Shown here: positions 45,966 through 54,834 of the stretch, one piece after another
How the letters are laid out: each line of letters starts with the position of its first letter
How positions within the stretch are numbered: the first letter of the stretch is position 1
From: Halobacillus locisalis
Lineage (GTDB): Bacteria; Bacillota; Bacilli; Bacillales; Halobacillaceae
Direction: 5' to 3'
Assembly: GCF_013694105.1 (NCBI RefSeq)
Contig: NZ_JACEFG010000002.1
Location: 1,116,001 to 1,180,000 of the forward strand
Length of the DNA: 64,000 bases
Position numbers and translations under genes: made by a program
The notes under the pieces: model-generated
What the model was told of the DNA's origin: nothing
What the model saw: the letters and a program-made list of their open reading frames with translations, nothing else
Database searches by the model: none

Positions 45966-46952
45966 ATTATCAAACATGCTTGTGGAATGTTTCGGTTGAA
46001 CTCGAGCATCTGGATCAATATAGGCTTTAGCATTGTTGACAGCGGTTGGACCTTCGCCGAAGCCTGAGGCGATGAGTTTGACTTTACCAGGATATGTGCA
46101 AATATCTCCTGCAGCGTAAATGCCTTCAATATTCGTCTCCATTTTAGAGTTGACGACGATACTGTTCTTGTCGATTTCCAGCTCCCAGTCTTTAATAGGT
46201 CCAAGAGATGAAATGAAGCCGTAATTAATGATTACATCGTCCACTTCAATCAATTCTTCTTTATCCCCTTTAACCTCATTGATTCTAACTTGCTCAATGC
46301 GTTCTTCTCCAATAAGTTCTTCTGGGGCATAAGGAGTGTACACGTTCACAGTAGAATTTCTTAGTTGTTCGACGCTGTGCTCATGGGCTCTGAATTTACC
46401 GCGACGGTGAACGATTGAAACTTGTTTGGCTATCGGTTCCAACATTAAAGCCCAGTCCACAGCCGAGTCTCCTCCACCTGCGATCAAGACGTTCTTATCT
46501 TTGAATTGGTCCATGTCGCTCACATGATAATGAAGGTTAGTATCTTCAAATTTTTCTGTGTTGTCGATTTTCAGCTTTCTCGGTGCAAAGGCACCGTTCC
46601 CAGCTGTAATGACCATTGTTCTTGTATAATGCACATCTTTATTCGTCGTTAGTTTAAGTACATTGTCCTCGACTCGTTCTACATGCTTCACTTCTTCTTG
46701 AAGTGCGACGGTCGGGTCAAAAGCCATTGCTTGTTCTTCAAGGCTGTCTACAAGTTCTTGAGCACGTACTTTAGGGAATCCAGCTACATCGTAAATGAAT
46801 TTTTCTGGATACAATGCGCTCAGTTGGCCACCTAAATGAGGAAGACTTTCAATTATTTTTACACTTGCTTGACGCATGCCACCGTAGAAAGCGGTGAACA
46901 ACCCTACAGGACCAGCACCAATAACGGTTATATCATATATTTTGTCACTCAT
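45963..46952 (-). CDS. yumC: Ferredoxin/flavodoxin-NADP+ reductase YumC
   Basis: This 329-residue thioredoxin-reductase-like flavoprotein has an FAD loop [18 protein letters not shown] near residue 11 and an NADPH loop [12 protein letters not shown] near 155, and lacks the CxxC of thioredoxin reductases. It exchanges electrons between NADPH and ferredoxin or flavodoxin. ATG 46952 follows CAGGAGG. Divergent from ndh with 296 bases between them. Confidence 0.95.
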   Translation of the reverse strand: MSDKIYDITVIGAGPVGLFTAFYGGMRQASVKIIESLPHLGGQLSALYPEKFIYDVAGFPKVRAQELVDSLEEQAMAFDPTVALQEEVKHVERVEDNVLKLTTNKDVHYTRTMVITAGNGAFAPRKLKIDNTEKFEDTNLHYHVSDMDQFKDKNVLIAGGGDSAVDWALMLEPIAKQVSIVHRRGKFRAHEHSVEQLRNSTVNVYTPYAPEELIGEERIEQVRINEVKGDKEELIEVDDVIINYGFISSLGPIKDWELEIDKNSIVVNSKMETNIEGIYAAGDICTYPGKVKLIASGFGEGPTAVNNAKAYIDPDARVQPKHSTSMFDN

Positions 46953-47184
46953 AATGAACCTCCTGTTGAAAAATGTCACTAAACAACATTCTATCATAAA
47001 ATTTTTCTAGATGGGAATTCTACGTGATGTAAGCATTTTCAAAAAGCGTAATTATTCCATTATTTCGATAACTGTTTTATGGGTTGAAAATATTAATCAA
47101 AAGGTCTAAGATGGGACTAGATAACTTATTACGAAATTGTGACAACTTCTTCTATAAGTCGTCAGGCTTTTTTTTATTTCATAA

Positions 47185-47200
47185 TGTGAAAGTAGTCACA
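47185..47200 (+). promoter_or_regulatory. Candidate Rex operator upstream of ndh
   Basis: TGTGA and TCACA are separated by 6 bases, the geometry of the Rex site (TTGTGAA-W4-TTCACAA). In B. subtilis, Rex represses ndh in answer to the NADH/NAD+ ratio. The central bases (AAGTAG) are less AT-rich than the consensus. Confidence 0.6.
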
Positions 47201-47247
47201 AACAATAGTCTTCGGATAAAAATACTACGAGATGGAAGTGATTGATC

Positions 47248-48471
47248 ATGAAAAACCCTAACATCGTCATCCTTGGTGCTGGTTACGGAGGAATTATGAC
47301 CGCTGTTAAGCTACAAAAAAGTTTAGGTGCCAATGATGCTAAGATTACTTTGGTGAACAAGCACGATTACCATTACCAAACGACTTGGCTACACGAAAAC
47401 GCAGCAGGTACCCTACACCACGATCGTACACGCATTCAGATCAAAGATGTTGTCAATACGAGCCGAGTGAACTTTGTTCAAGACACTGTGACTGAAATCA
47501 AGCCTGATGAGAAAAAAGTCATCCTTGAAAACGGAGATCTTTCTTACGACTATTTAGTCATTGCTTTAGGCTTTGAAGCAGCGACATTCGGAATCCCTGG
47601 ATTAGAAGAGCACGCTTATACGATTAACAACATTAACAGCTCCCGTTTGATTCGTCAGCATATTGAATACAACTTTGCTAAGTACAACAACGAAGCCGAA
47701 ACAAAACAAGAGCGCTTGAATATCGTTGTCGGTGGTGCTGGTTTCACTGGAATCGAATTTGTCGGTGAACTTGCGAATCGTATTCCAGAACTATGTAAAG
47801 AATACGACGTCCCACGTGAGAACGTTCGAATCATCAACGTCGAAGCTGCGCCGACGGCCCTACCTGGATTTGACCCTGCTCTTGTGGAGTATGCAATGAA
47901 CTCTCTTGAAGCGAGAGGTGTTGAATTCAAAATCGGCGCGATGATCAAAGAAGTAACAGCGGACAAGCTTGTGTTCGAAAAAGACGAAGAGCGTGAGGAA
48001 ATCCCGACAAACACAGTCGTTTGGGCTGCTGGTGTACGTGGTAATTCACTAGTCGAAAATGCTGGCTTCGAATCGAACCGTGGTCGTACGCCTGTAAGCG
48101 ATGAACTGCGTCCAAAAGGATACGATGATGTATTCATCGTAGGTGATTGTGCCTTGATCATGAATGAAGAGACAGGCCGTCCTTATCCTCCAACTGCGCA
48201 AATCGCCATTCAGCAAGCGGAACAGCTAGCGGCTAACCTGAAGAGCATTATTCGTGGCGAAGGTCATGTGGAGCCGTTTGAACCGAACATTCAAGGTACA
48301 GTTGCATCACTAGGTGATGACGATGCGATTGGTGTCATCTTTGATGGCAAGAAGCTATTCGGTTGGCAAGCGACTGCCATGAAGAAGATCATTGATAACC
48401 GTTACCTTCTGAAACTTGGTGGCGTTCCACTTGTACTGAAAAAAGGAAAATTGAATTTCTTTAACTTCTAA
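47248..48471 (+). CDS. ndh: Type II NADH dehydrogenase Ndh (YumB)
   Basis: This 407-residue peripheral membrane flavoprotein passes electrons from NADH to menaquinone without pumping ions. It has [14 protein letters not shown] at residue 8, [15 protein letters not shown] near 170, VVWAAGVRG and an FIVGDCALI motif. ATG 47248 is better placed behind GGAAGTGA than the TTG at 47242. A Rex-like site lies 50 bases upstream. Confidence 0.95.
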   Translation: MKNPNIVILGAGYGGIMTAVKLQKSLGANDAKITLVNKHDYHYQTTWLHENAAGTLHHDRTRIQIKDVVNTSRVNFVQDTVTEIKPDEKKVILENGDLSYDYLVIALGFEAATFGIPGLEEHAYTINNINSSRLIRQHIEYNFAKYNNEAETKQERLNIVVGGAGFTGIEFVGELANRIPELCKEYDVPRENVRIINVEAAPTALPGFDPALVEYAMNSLEARGVEFKIGAMIKEVTADKLVFEKDEEREEIPTNTVVWAAGVRGNSLVENAGFESNRGRTPVSDELRPKGYDDVFIVGDCALIMNEETGRPYPPTAQIAIQQAEQLAANLKSIIRGEGHVEPFEPNIQGTVASLGDDDAIGVIFDGKKLFGWQATAMKKIIDNRYLLKLGGVPLVLKKGKLNFFNF

Positions 48472-48477
48472 TATCTT

Positions 48478-48515
48478 TTAAAAAGCAAAGGCCCCATGCC
48501 TTTGCTTTTTTTTGC
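48478..48515 (+). terminator. Terminator after ndh
   Basis: AAAAAGCAAAGG pairs with CCTTTGCTTTTT around a short loop, followed by T residues. Confidence 0.9.
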
Positions 48516-48622
48516 GAGCGCTTGGAAGGAAAAGAGTCCAGGCCTCAATTCTCACTAGCTTGCGATTTTGAGTAAACAGATATAAAATGTGTTTTGGTGA
48601 TGTTTTTTTAGGGGGAAATGTG

Positions 48623-48940
48623 TTGAATATCGTACAGTTTATTGTATCTATGTTACTATTTTTCGTGTTGTTTTTCGGTATTTCTTTTCTTTTAAATATG
48701 ATTTTGCGTTCATCCTGGATCATGTCCATCGTTTATCCAATCATAGTGTTGTTCATCGTTGACGATTTTCCATGGACAGATTACTTCTCACAACCAGGGG
48801 AAGCCTTTCCGGTGGTGTTTGAACAAATAGGCAATTTGAAAATCGTTGATATCATCATTTTGGCAAGTGGGTTTGCTGGAACAATTGTGGCTGGACTCGT
48901 TATACGATGGTTAAGAAAAAATGGATATCAAATGTTCTAA
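48623..48940 (+). CDS. yuiB: YuiB-like membrane protein
   Basis: This 105-residue protein has three hydrophobic segments (near residues 5-28, 32-50 and 78-98). It lies between ndh (yumB) and yuiC, as yuiB does in B. subtilis. TTG 48623 lies 6 bases after GGGGGA; GTG 48620 is also possible. Function is unknown. Confidence 0.8.
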   Translation: MNIVQFIVSMLLFFVLFFGISFLLNMILRSSWIMSIVYPIIVLFIVDDFPWTDYFSQPGEAFPVVFEQIGNLKIVDIIILASGFAGTIVAGLVIRWLRKNGYQMF

Positions 48941-48944
48941 TACA

Positions 48945-48976
48945 TACGCTGTCGCCTATTGGTGATGGCGTTTTTC
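48945..48976 (+). terminator. Terminator after yuiB
   Basis: ACGCTGTCGCC pairs with GGTGATGGCGT (two G-T or mismatched pairs), followed by TTTT. Confidence 0.7.
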
Positions 48977-49027
48977 TATGAATAAATTCACAACGTTTGG
49001 ACATGATGACACCTAGAGGTGATTATG

Positions 49028-49708
49028 ATGAACAACCGTTACTGGAACATCGGTTTAGGACTCTTATTCGTATTCGCTCTTTATAGTACGATCAGTAATA
49101 TATCGAACCTATCGCTGTCTGATTTCGATGAGTGGATCGCTTCAAAGTTTGAAGAAACAACATTCGAAGGGACTCCTGTAGATAGAAGTCTGGTGGATTT
49201 GAATGACAAATCATTGAACGTGAAGAATGCTCAACAGACATATGTTTCAACTTCCGCGATAGAAGCGGTCAAAACACTAGAGGAAGCGATTGACGTAAGC
49301 CACTACCCAAGCCATACCGTTGTAGCCACTGGATACACAGCAGGAATCGAATCGACTGGGAAAACTCCGGATCATCCAGAGTATGGCATAACGTTTTCTG
49401 GTGTGGAGGTGAAACGGGATCTTTATTCGACAATTGCCGCTGACTTGGATGTCTTTCCTCTTGGAACGGTTCTGTTTATCCCTGGCTACGGTTACGGGGT
49501 AGTTGCAGACAAGGGAAGCGCAATCAAAGGAGACAAGCTGGACTTGTATTTTTCTACGGTGGATGATGTGTATGAACAATGGGGTAAAAAGACAGTGGAT
49601 GTTTATGTAGTTGAAGAAGGAAACGGACAACTGACGGAAGATGAGCTGAAGGCTTTGAATGAGACCGAGGCATTACAGGTTTTTCGTTCACAAATGTTAG
49701 AGCAGTAA
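49028..49708 (+). CDS. yuiC: 3D-domain murein transglycosylase YuiC
   Basis: This protein of about 226 residues has an N-terminal membrane anchor (residues 5-25), a linker and a C-terminal 3D domain with [22 protein letters not shown] and the acidic [18 protein letters not shown]. YuiC of B. subtilis is a stationary-phase (Sps) lytic transglycosylase that makes anhydromuropeptides. ATG 49028 is 8 bases after AGAGG; earlier in-frame starts overlap it. Confidence 0.88.
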   Translation: MNNRYWNIGLGLLFVFALYSTISNISNLSLSDFDEWIASKFEETTFEGTPVDRSLVDLNDKSLNVKNAQQTYVSTSAIEAVKTLEEAIDVSHYPSHTVVATGYTAGIESTGKTPDHPEYGITFSGVEVKRDLYSTIAADLDVFPLGTVLFIPGYGYGVVADKGSAIKGDKLDLYFSTVDDVYEQWGKKTVDVYVVEEGNGQLTEDELKALNETEALQVFRSQMLEQ

Positions 49709-49756
49709 AAACAAAAGATCACCTTCCCTAAATGGACAGGTGATCTTTTGTTTTTA
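49707..49756. terminator. Bidirectional terminator between yuiC and yuiD
   Basis: A perfect 17-bp stem (49707-49723 with 49737-49753), with CAAAAGATCACCT, lies between convergent genes. Confidence 0.9.
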
Positions 49757-50236
49757 ATAAATAAGTGTGTGTAATAAGAAGGTGAGAAGGATTCCGGTCA
49801 GACCTCCAAAGAATACTTCAATGGGCTGGTGACCTAGGAGTTCTTTCAATTCCTCTTTCTTCTGGTATTCTTCTTTATTGCCCCAATCCCTGGCTTCATG
49901 GACAATGCGGTTGAAGTCTTTAACTAAGATATTAAGCATAATGGCTTGTTCACCTGTTTGGCGACGCACTCCAGTAGAGTCGAACATGACGATAATGGTG
50001 AAGACACAAGCAACAGCAAAAATAGATGAGTCGAATCCTTGCTCAATTCCTACGCCTGTAGCAAGGGCTGTGACCGCAGCAGAGTGACTGCTGGGCATGC
50101 CACCTGTACTAAAGGCTAAGGTCGGATTGAAATGACGTGAGGCGATGAATTGGATCGGTACCTTCACTGCTTGAGCGAAAAAAATGGAGGCGATCGACGC
50201 CCATAAGGGGAAGTTATGTAGTAAATCGAACAACAT
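49754..50236 (-). CDS. yuiD: Divergent PAP2-family membrane protein YuiD
   Basis: This 160-residue protein has four membrane helices and the phosphatase-like motifs STGGMPSSHSAAVTALATG and MFDSTGVRRQTGEQA of the DUF212 group. It is related to acid phosphatase/vanadium haloperoxidases; lipid phosphatase activity is unproven. The start at 50236 is preceded by AAAGGATG on the minus strand. Confidence 0.88.
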   Translation of the reverse strand: MLFDLLHNFPLWASIASIFFAQAVKVPIQFIASRHFNPTLAFSTGGMPSSHSAAVTALATGVGIEQGFDSSIFAVACVFTIIVMFDSTGVRRQTGEQAIMLNILVKDFNRIVHEARDWGNKEEYQKKEELKELLGHQPIEVFFGGLTGILLTFLLHTLIY

Positions 50237-50398
50237 GGTGACATCCTTTCCGGCTACATGAGGTTGATGAATGGTTCTTTTTTGTGTATTTTATCCAAGC
50301 AAGAACAAGGCTATTATATCATAATTCATAGAAACTTGATCCTCTTCACAAGGCAAAGATTACATTTTTTTGTATACTGAGGAAGGAGGTGCTTGATC

Positions 50399-51859
50399 AT
50401 GTTTACCATTCAATCGATTAATCAGAGCGTTACAAAAACCGTATTGGTCGGTTTATTTGAAGACGAAAAGGAAGTTAGGCTCTCATTTGAAGTAGGTGAG
50501 GAGCTACATACGTATGTGAACAGAGGTGATGTTTCGGCAAAATTCAAAGCCGTTACGCCCATTTTGCTTGCGAATGAACAGTCCCTTGAGCAGATTTATG
50601 TAGTCGGGTTAGGGAAAAAGGAACATATCACAAGTGACCGGTTTAGAAAAGTGCTTGGTCATGCGTTTCAACGTGTCCAAAAAGATGGCATTCAAGAATT
50701 GACCGTCGATTTGGACGGGTTCATCGGTCATCTTGATTTTGAAACAAGCGTCCCGCAATTGGCTGAATCATTCGTGGTGTCCACGTATGCATTGCCAACA
50801 TTGAAGTCAAAAGAGGCCAAGTCTAACAAGATTGAGAAACTGCATGTGAGAACAGAGCGCGAGAGTGGAGATGTGTTATCTCTTTTAGAAAAAGGGGATG
50901 CATTTGCTAGAGGCGTGAACGCGGCGAGGAACCTTGTTCACCTGCCAGCCAATATCGTGACAGCAACAAAACTTGCTGAACATGCAAAGCAACTGGCTGC
51001 GAAGTACGGGATGGATGTTCAAATCCTTGATAAGAAAGAAATGGAAGACTTAGGTATGGGGGCATTACTAGCCGTGAATCAAGGCTCTACAGAACCCCCG
51101 AAAATGATCGTCCTGAAATATCAAGGTCTTGAGGAATGGTCGGATGTAACCGCATTTGTCGGAAAAGGCATTACGTATGATACAGGAGGCTACTCCATTA
51201 AACCGAAAACCGGCATGCCTGGAATGAAAGGTGACATGGGAGGAGCGGCCGCTGTTCTTGGTGCCATGGAAACCATTGGTATGCAAAAGCCGAAGAAGAA
51301 TGTGATTGCCGTCATCCCGTCTTCTGATAATATGATTTCAGGGGATGCCTTCAAGCCAGACGATGTGATTACGTCTATGAGTGGCCAGACAATCGAAGTG
51401 TTGAATACAGATGCTGAAGGTCGCTTAGCCTTAGCAGACGGTGTGACCTATGCGAAAGAAGAGGGAGCGGAACGCATCATAAACGTTGCTACCCTGACTG
51501 GAGGTGTGGTCACTGCCTTGGGTTCATGGATGACGGGAGCTATGACTAATGATGCGCCGCTTTACTCTGACCTTGAGGAAAGAGCTTCTTTGATGGGAGA
51601 GCCGATTTGGCAGCTTCCTTATAATGAGGATTACAAGGCGCAAGTGAGGAAGAGTGACATTGCTGATTTAAATAATTCTCCGACAAGGAAGGCGCACGCG
51701 ATCATGGGTGGGGCCTTCGTCGGAGCTTTTGTAGGCAAAACGCCGTGGGTACACTTAGATATCGCCGGAACGTCGGTAGCAGAAGGACCTCATGAACTAG
51801 GTCCAAAAGGTCCAACAGGAGTCATGTCTAAGACATTAGCGAGCTATATCATCAGATAA
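50399..51859 (+). CDS. pepA: Leucyl aminopeptidase (M17) PepA/YuiE
   Basis: This 486-residue M17 enzyme has the metal and active-site motif NTDAEGRLALADG near residue 340 and VGKGITYDTGGYSIKP near 260, both intact. It removes N-terminal residues from peptides as a hexamer with two metal ions. ATG 50399 follows GAAGGAGGTG. Confidence 0.95.
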   Translation: MFTIQSINQSVTKTVLVGLFEDEKEVRLSFEVGEELHTYVNRGDVSAKFKAVTPILLANEQSLEQIYVVGLGKKEHITSDRFRKVLGHAFQRVQKDGIQELTVDLDGFIGHLDFETSVPQLAESFVVSTYALPTLKSKEAKSNKIEKLHVRTERESGDVLSLLEKGDAFARGVNAARNLVHLPANIVTATKLAEHAKQLAAKYGMDVQILDKKEMEDLGMGALLAVNQGSTEPPKMIVLKYQGLEEWSDVTAFVGKGITYDTGGYSIKPKTGMPGMKGDMGGAAAVLGAMETIGMQKPKKNVIAVIPSSDNMISGDAFKPDDVITSMSGQTIEVLNTDAEGRLALADGVTYAKEEGAERIINVATLTGGVVTALGSWMTGAMTNDAPLYSDLEERASLMGEPIWQLPYNEDYKAQVRKSDIADLNNSPTRKAHAIMGGAFVGAFVGKTPWVHLDIAGTSVAEGPHELGPKGPTGVMSKTLASYIIR

Positions 51860-51862
51860 ATG

Positions 51863-51900
51863 AAATCCCTGAGTGCTGAAGACACTCAGGGATTTTTTGT
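51863..51900 (+). terminator. Terminator after pepA
   Basis: AAATCCCTGAGTG pairs with CACTCAGGGATTT, followed by TTTT. Confidence 0.9.
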
Positions 51901-51941
51901 GTGGCCATTTTCTTCAAGGAACGGATAAAGCCCGCGGGTAT

Positions 51942-52113
51942 TTCGGACACAGGGCTATAATTCGGACAAATGAAATGTTAATCCGGACATCGGCTAGTGT
52001 GATTCGGACACAGTCTCGCGTATTCCGGACATTTGGCAATGATTCGGACATAAGAAAGTCTATACCGGACATCGGTTCGTGTAATTCGGACAAAGCTGAC
52101 CGTAATTCGGACA
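51942..52113 (+). repeat. Phased array of TTCGGACA motif, nine units at 19 or 21 bp
   Basis: TTCGGACA or YCCGGACA occurs at 51942, 51961, 51982, 52003, 52024, 52043, 52064, 52085 and 52106, spaced 19, 21, 21, 21, 19, 21, 21 and 21 bases. The 13-base spacers are unrelated. This is the same motif as in the arrays at 26771 and 45713, in the opposite orientation and without a neighbouring palindromic repeat. The stretch 51860-52215 contains no convincing gene. Confidence 0.9.
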
Positions 52114-52215
52114 CCACAATTTCATCCTGATTTAGTGAAAAACACGAACAAAGCCTAAACAAAAAAAGTAAGAGGTGTATAAGATATAGGAAGTCTATCG
52201 GAGGGGCGGATGAGT

Positions 52216-52398
52216 ATGTCCCACTTTTTGTATCCATCATCTCGGCTTGCGGATAGGTTGGGTACCTATATCAATGCCGGTACACATGAATATTCGGTCC
52301 TTGGAGTGTTGTATGGCTGGGATGATTCAGTGATTTATATCCAGGTCGGAGATCGAGTGATTTGGCTCGATTTGGGGGAGGTAATAAGTATTGAGTAA
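52216..52398 (+). CDS. Small unknown protein, 60 residues
   Basis: This short protein reads MSHFLYPSSRLADRLGTYI at the start and is beta-rich after that, with VLGVLYGWDDSVIYIQVGDR. ATG 52216 lies 9 bases after GGAGGGG, better than ATG 52210. No family is recognised. It is a likely real gene because of the good ribosome binding site and regular codon use. Confidence 0.6.
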   Translation: MSHFLYPSSRLADRLGTYINAGTHEYSVLGVLYGWDDSVIYIQVGDRVIWLDLGEVISIE

Positions 52399-52432
52399 AA
52401 GACACCCCCTACCGAGTAGAGGGTGTCTAGGT
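52399..52432 (-). terminator. Terminator of deoD
   Basis: GACACCC and GGGTGTC form a stem with an inner CTAC/GTAG-like extension; on the minus strand it is followed by TTTT. Confidence 0.7.
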
Positions 52433-52434
52433 GA

Positions 52435-53145
52435 TTAATCTTGAATAGCAGCTTCTAGTGCAACTTCAATCATATCATTGAACGTGGTTTGACGTTCTTC
52501 GGCAGTCGTTTCTTCACCAGTCAGAATATGATCGCTGACGGTTAAGACCGATAGAGCCTGACGATTATATTTCGCTGCCAATGTGTACAATGCTGTTGTT
52601 TCCATTTCTACAGCTAACACATTGTATTTAGCTAATAGGTTGAACATGTCCATCGCGTTATCCCGGTAGAAACTATCACTCGTGAATACGTTACCGACGC
52701 GTAGATTCAAGCCTTTTGCTTCACCAGCATCGTAAGCATTTTTGAGTAGACCGAAGTCTGCTGTTGGAGCAAAATCGATTCCGCCGAATACCATGCGGTT
52801 CATTTGGGAATCTGTTGTAGACGTAGAAGCAAGAATGACGTCACGGACTTTTACATCACTTTGAAGTGCGCCGCATGACCCAACTCGGATCAATTTCTTA
52901 ACATCAAAGCCTTCAATGAGTTCATTCACATAAATAGAGATAGATGGAACGCCCATTCCTGTACCTTGAACGGAAATACGTTCTCCTTTGTAAGTACCTG
53001 TATAGCCGTACATGCCACGTACTTCGTTATAGCATGTCACGTCTTCTAGGAAGTTTTCAGCAATATATTTTGCGCGTAGTGGATCACCTGGTAGAAGGAT
53101 TTTATCTGCAATATCTCCAGGATTTGCACCGATGTGTGTTGTCAT
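52435..53145 (-). CDS. deoD: Purine nucleoside phosphorylase DeoD
   Basis: This 236-residue hexameric phosphorylase has the phosphate-binding [11 protein letters not shown] near residue 20, RVGSCGAL near 85 and the ribose-contact segment [15 protein letters not shown] near 180 with [15 protein letters not shown]. It splits purine nucleosides (adenosine preferred in this family) with phosphate. The start at 53145 is preceded by GAGGAGG. A single gene here. Confidence 0.95.
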   Translation of the reverse strand: MTTHIGANPGDIADKILLPGDPLRAKYIAENFLEDVTCYNEVRGMYGYTGTYKGERISVQGTGMGVPSISIYVNELIEGFDVKKLIRVGSCGALQSDVKVRDVILASTSTTDSQMNRMVFGGIDFAPTADFGLLKNAYDAGEAKGLNLRVGNVFTSDSFYRDNAMDMFNLLAKYNVLAVEMETTALYTLAAKYNRQALSVLTVSDHILTGEETTAEERQTTFNDMIEVALEAAIQD

Positions 53146-53274
53146 GGGTATGACCTCCTCCGTATCTTTAGACTATTTTAAAGTACCACACAGAATCTTA
53201 GAAGACAAATGATGTTGTATTCATGTGTGGGGCTGATAAAATAGGATTACAGAACAATGCTGGGAGAGGGACTT

Positions 53275-54300
53275 ATGCGCTATGCTTCGATTGAAAATAT
53301 CAAACAAAATGATCAACTAGGAAAAAATATATACGCCAACGACGGACGCGTACTTTTAAGTAAAGGTGTGACGTTCACTGTCGGCTTAATCTCTCGTCTC
53401 AAAAATATGGGGGTCGAAGCTGTTTACTTAATGGATGGGGAAGGAATAGTAGAACAGGAAGAAGATTCCTTCGATGAGCAAACAAAACGCGAAGTGATGG
53501 CGAATTTGTCGAGTTCGTTCGATTATATTCAATCGGGCAAAGACTTTAACCCTCAAAGAATCGGGAAATCCGCTCAAAAAATCATGGAAGAGCTCATGTC
53601 TTCGAAAGATGTATTGCTTCACCTCAGTGATATACGGACGAAAGGGAATCAACTCTTCGTCCATTCTACACACGTCGCGATTATGTCTGTATTGATTGGC
53701 ATGAAGCTCGGTTATCCTCCTCGAGATTTGCAAGAATTAGGTACAGGGGCATTGCTTCATGATGTAGGTAAGTCACTGCCTCGTCAGCCCGGAAAAGAGC
53801 AGCACCACACATGGAGAGGTTTCAATGTACTTCGTCAGAGTAGAGAGCTGAGTACGTTAGTGGCTCACGTGGCTTTCCAGCATCATGAACGATTGGATGG
53901 GAGTGGCGAGCCAAGGGGGATTACGAAAGAGAAGCTACATCCCTATGCGAAGATTGTGAGCATTGCCAATGACTTTGACAATCTTGTGGCTCCGGTAGAT
54001 GGATCGGAAGCGTTAATGCCTTATGAAGCCTGTGAAAAGATACTTAGTTTAACAGGAACCTGGTATGAACATGATATGGTGTGGCAATTCTTAAGAAGTA
54101 TTGCCATCTATCCGAATGGTTCGAATGTCCGGCTGTCCAATGGGAAGTATGGAACCATTACAGCTCAAAACAAAGGATTACCTCAAAGGCCGGTTGTCCG
54201 TGCTTTTGCCAATAATGAGCTCATGAATGACTATGATGTAGAAATTATCGATTTATCGAAACACACAACCGTATTCATCACCAAAATGATGAATGATTAA
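53275..54300 (+). CDS. HD-GYP-type phosphodiesterase, GEP variant
   Basis: This 341-residue protein parallels the HD-GYP protein at 29552: a shared N-terminal domain, then HD at 162-163 and HH at 203-204. The GYP motif reads GEP (211-213), and the stretch between HD and HH is 13 residues shorter than in the other copy. Metal ligands seem kept, so activity may remain, but it could be a degraded or altered enzyme. ATG 53275 follows GGGAGAGGG. Confidence 0.85.
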   Translation: MRYASIENIKQNDQLGKNIYANDGRVLLSKGVTFTVGLISRLKNMGVEAVYLMDGEGIVEQEEDSFDEQTKREVMANLSSSFDYIQSGKDFNPQRIGKSAQKIMEELMSSKDVLLHLSDIRTKGNQLFVHSTHVAIMSVLIGMKLGYPPRDLQELGTGALLHDVGKSLPRQPGKEQHHTWRGFNVLRQSRELSTLVAHVAFQHHERLDGSGEPRGITKEKLHPYAKIVSIANDFDNLVAPVDGSEALMPYEACEKILSLTGTWYEHDMVWQFLRSIAIYPNGSNVRLSNGKYGTITAQNKGLPQRPVVRAFANNELMNDYDVEIIDLSKHTTVFITKMMND

Positions 54301-54339
54301 GCTTCTAATTTCAAGGAGCGAGTAAGGAGTGCAGAGAAC

Positions 54340-54828
54340 GTGAATATTTCCATTTCAAAATTACCTGGAATCGGACAGAAAATCTCTTTGAAAACAGGTG
54401 AAGATAGCATGCTGGTTCTCATCGTTCATCATACAGGGAAGCGAGAGCTTTACTTTTTTGATGATGCGGATAGTGAGGAAGCGGACTTTGCTATGGACTT
54501 GACTTCAGATGAAACGAGAGAGCTTGGTGCTCAGTTATTAGGGGCGACGTATCAACCTGTTGATGCTGATAAGTTGAAAGTCTTCCAAAATCAAATCGTC
54601 ATTGATTGGGTAGAGTTGCTAGAGAAGTCCAGCCTTGCCTATAAGACGATTGAAGAATCTGAAGTGAGGAATAAAACAGGGGCCACGATTATAGGAATCG
54701 TAAAAGGGGATGAAACGATCGCCATTCCGGAAGCAGATACGAAGTTACAACCAGGAGATGTCATCATGACCATAGGAAAACAAGATCAAATCGATACCTT
54801 GTCTGACTTGTGTAAAGGAGAGGAATGA
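54340..54828 (+). CDS. khtT: K+/H+ antiporter regulatory subunit KhtT
   Basis: This 162-residue cytoplasmic protein has an N-terminal domain and a C-terminal RCK_C (TrkA-C) domain from about residue 80, with NKTGATIIGIVKGDETIAIPEADTKLQPGDVIMTIG. KhtT binds nucleotide and gates KhtU in B. subtilis. The start is GTG 54340. The gene lies 6 bases before khtU. No khtS is seen. Confidence 0.88.
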   Translation: MNISISKLPGIGQKISLKTGEDSMLVLIVHHTGKRELYFFDDADSEEADFAMDLTSDETRELGAQLLGATYQPVDADKLKVFQNQIVIDWVELLEKSSLAYKTIEESEVRNKTGATIIGIVKGDETIAIPEADTKLQPGDVIMTIGKQDQIDTLSDLCKGEE

Positions 54829-54834
54829 TGACTG

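Noticed and set aside
47028-47041. cre-like TGTAAGCATTTTCA upstream of yumC
   Set aside because: It lacks the central CG that is the most conserved part of cre sites, and no metabolic reason for repression of yumC is evident.
47128-47176. Terminator-like hairpin in the yumC-ndh intergenic region (GACAACTT with AAGTCGTC, then T residues)
   Set aside because: One mismatch in a short AT-rich stem and no upstream gene on that strand; could be chance or part of the ndh leader.
51873-52130. 85-codon frame with a recurring IRT-type heptad
   Set aside because: The heptad simply reflects the 21-bp period of the DNA motif; the opposite strand and other frames show the same periodicity, and no ribosome binding site fits.
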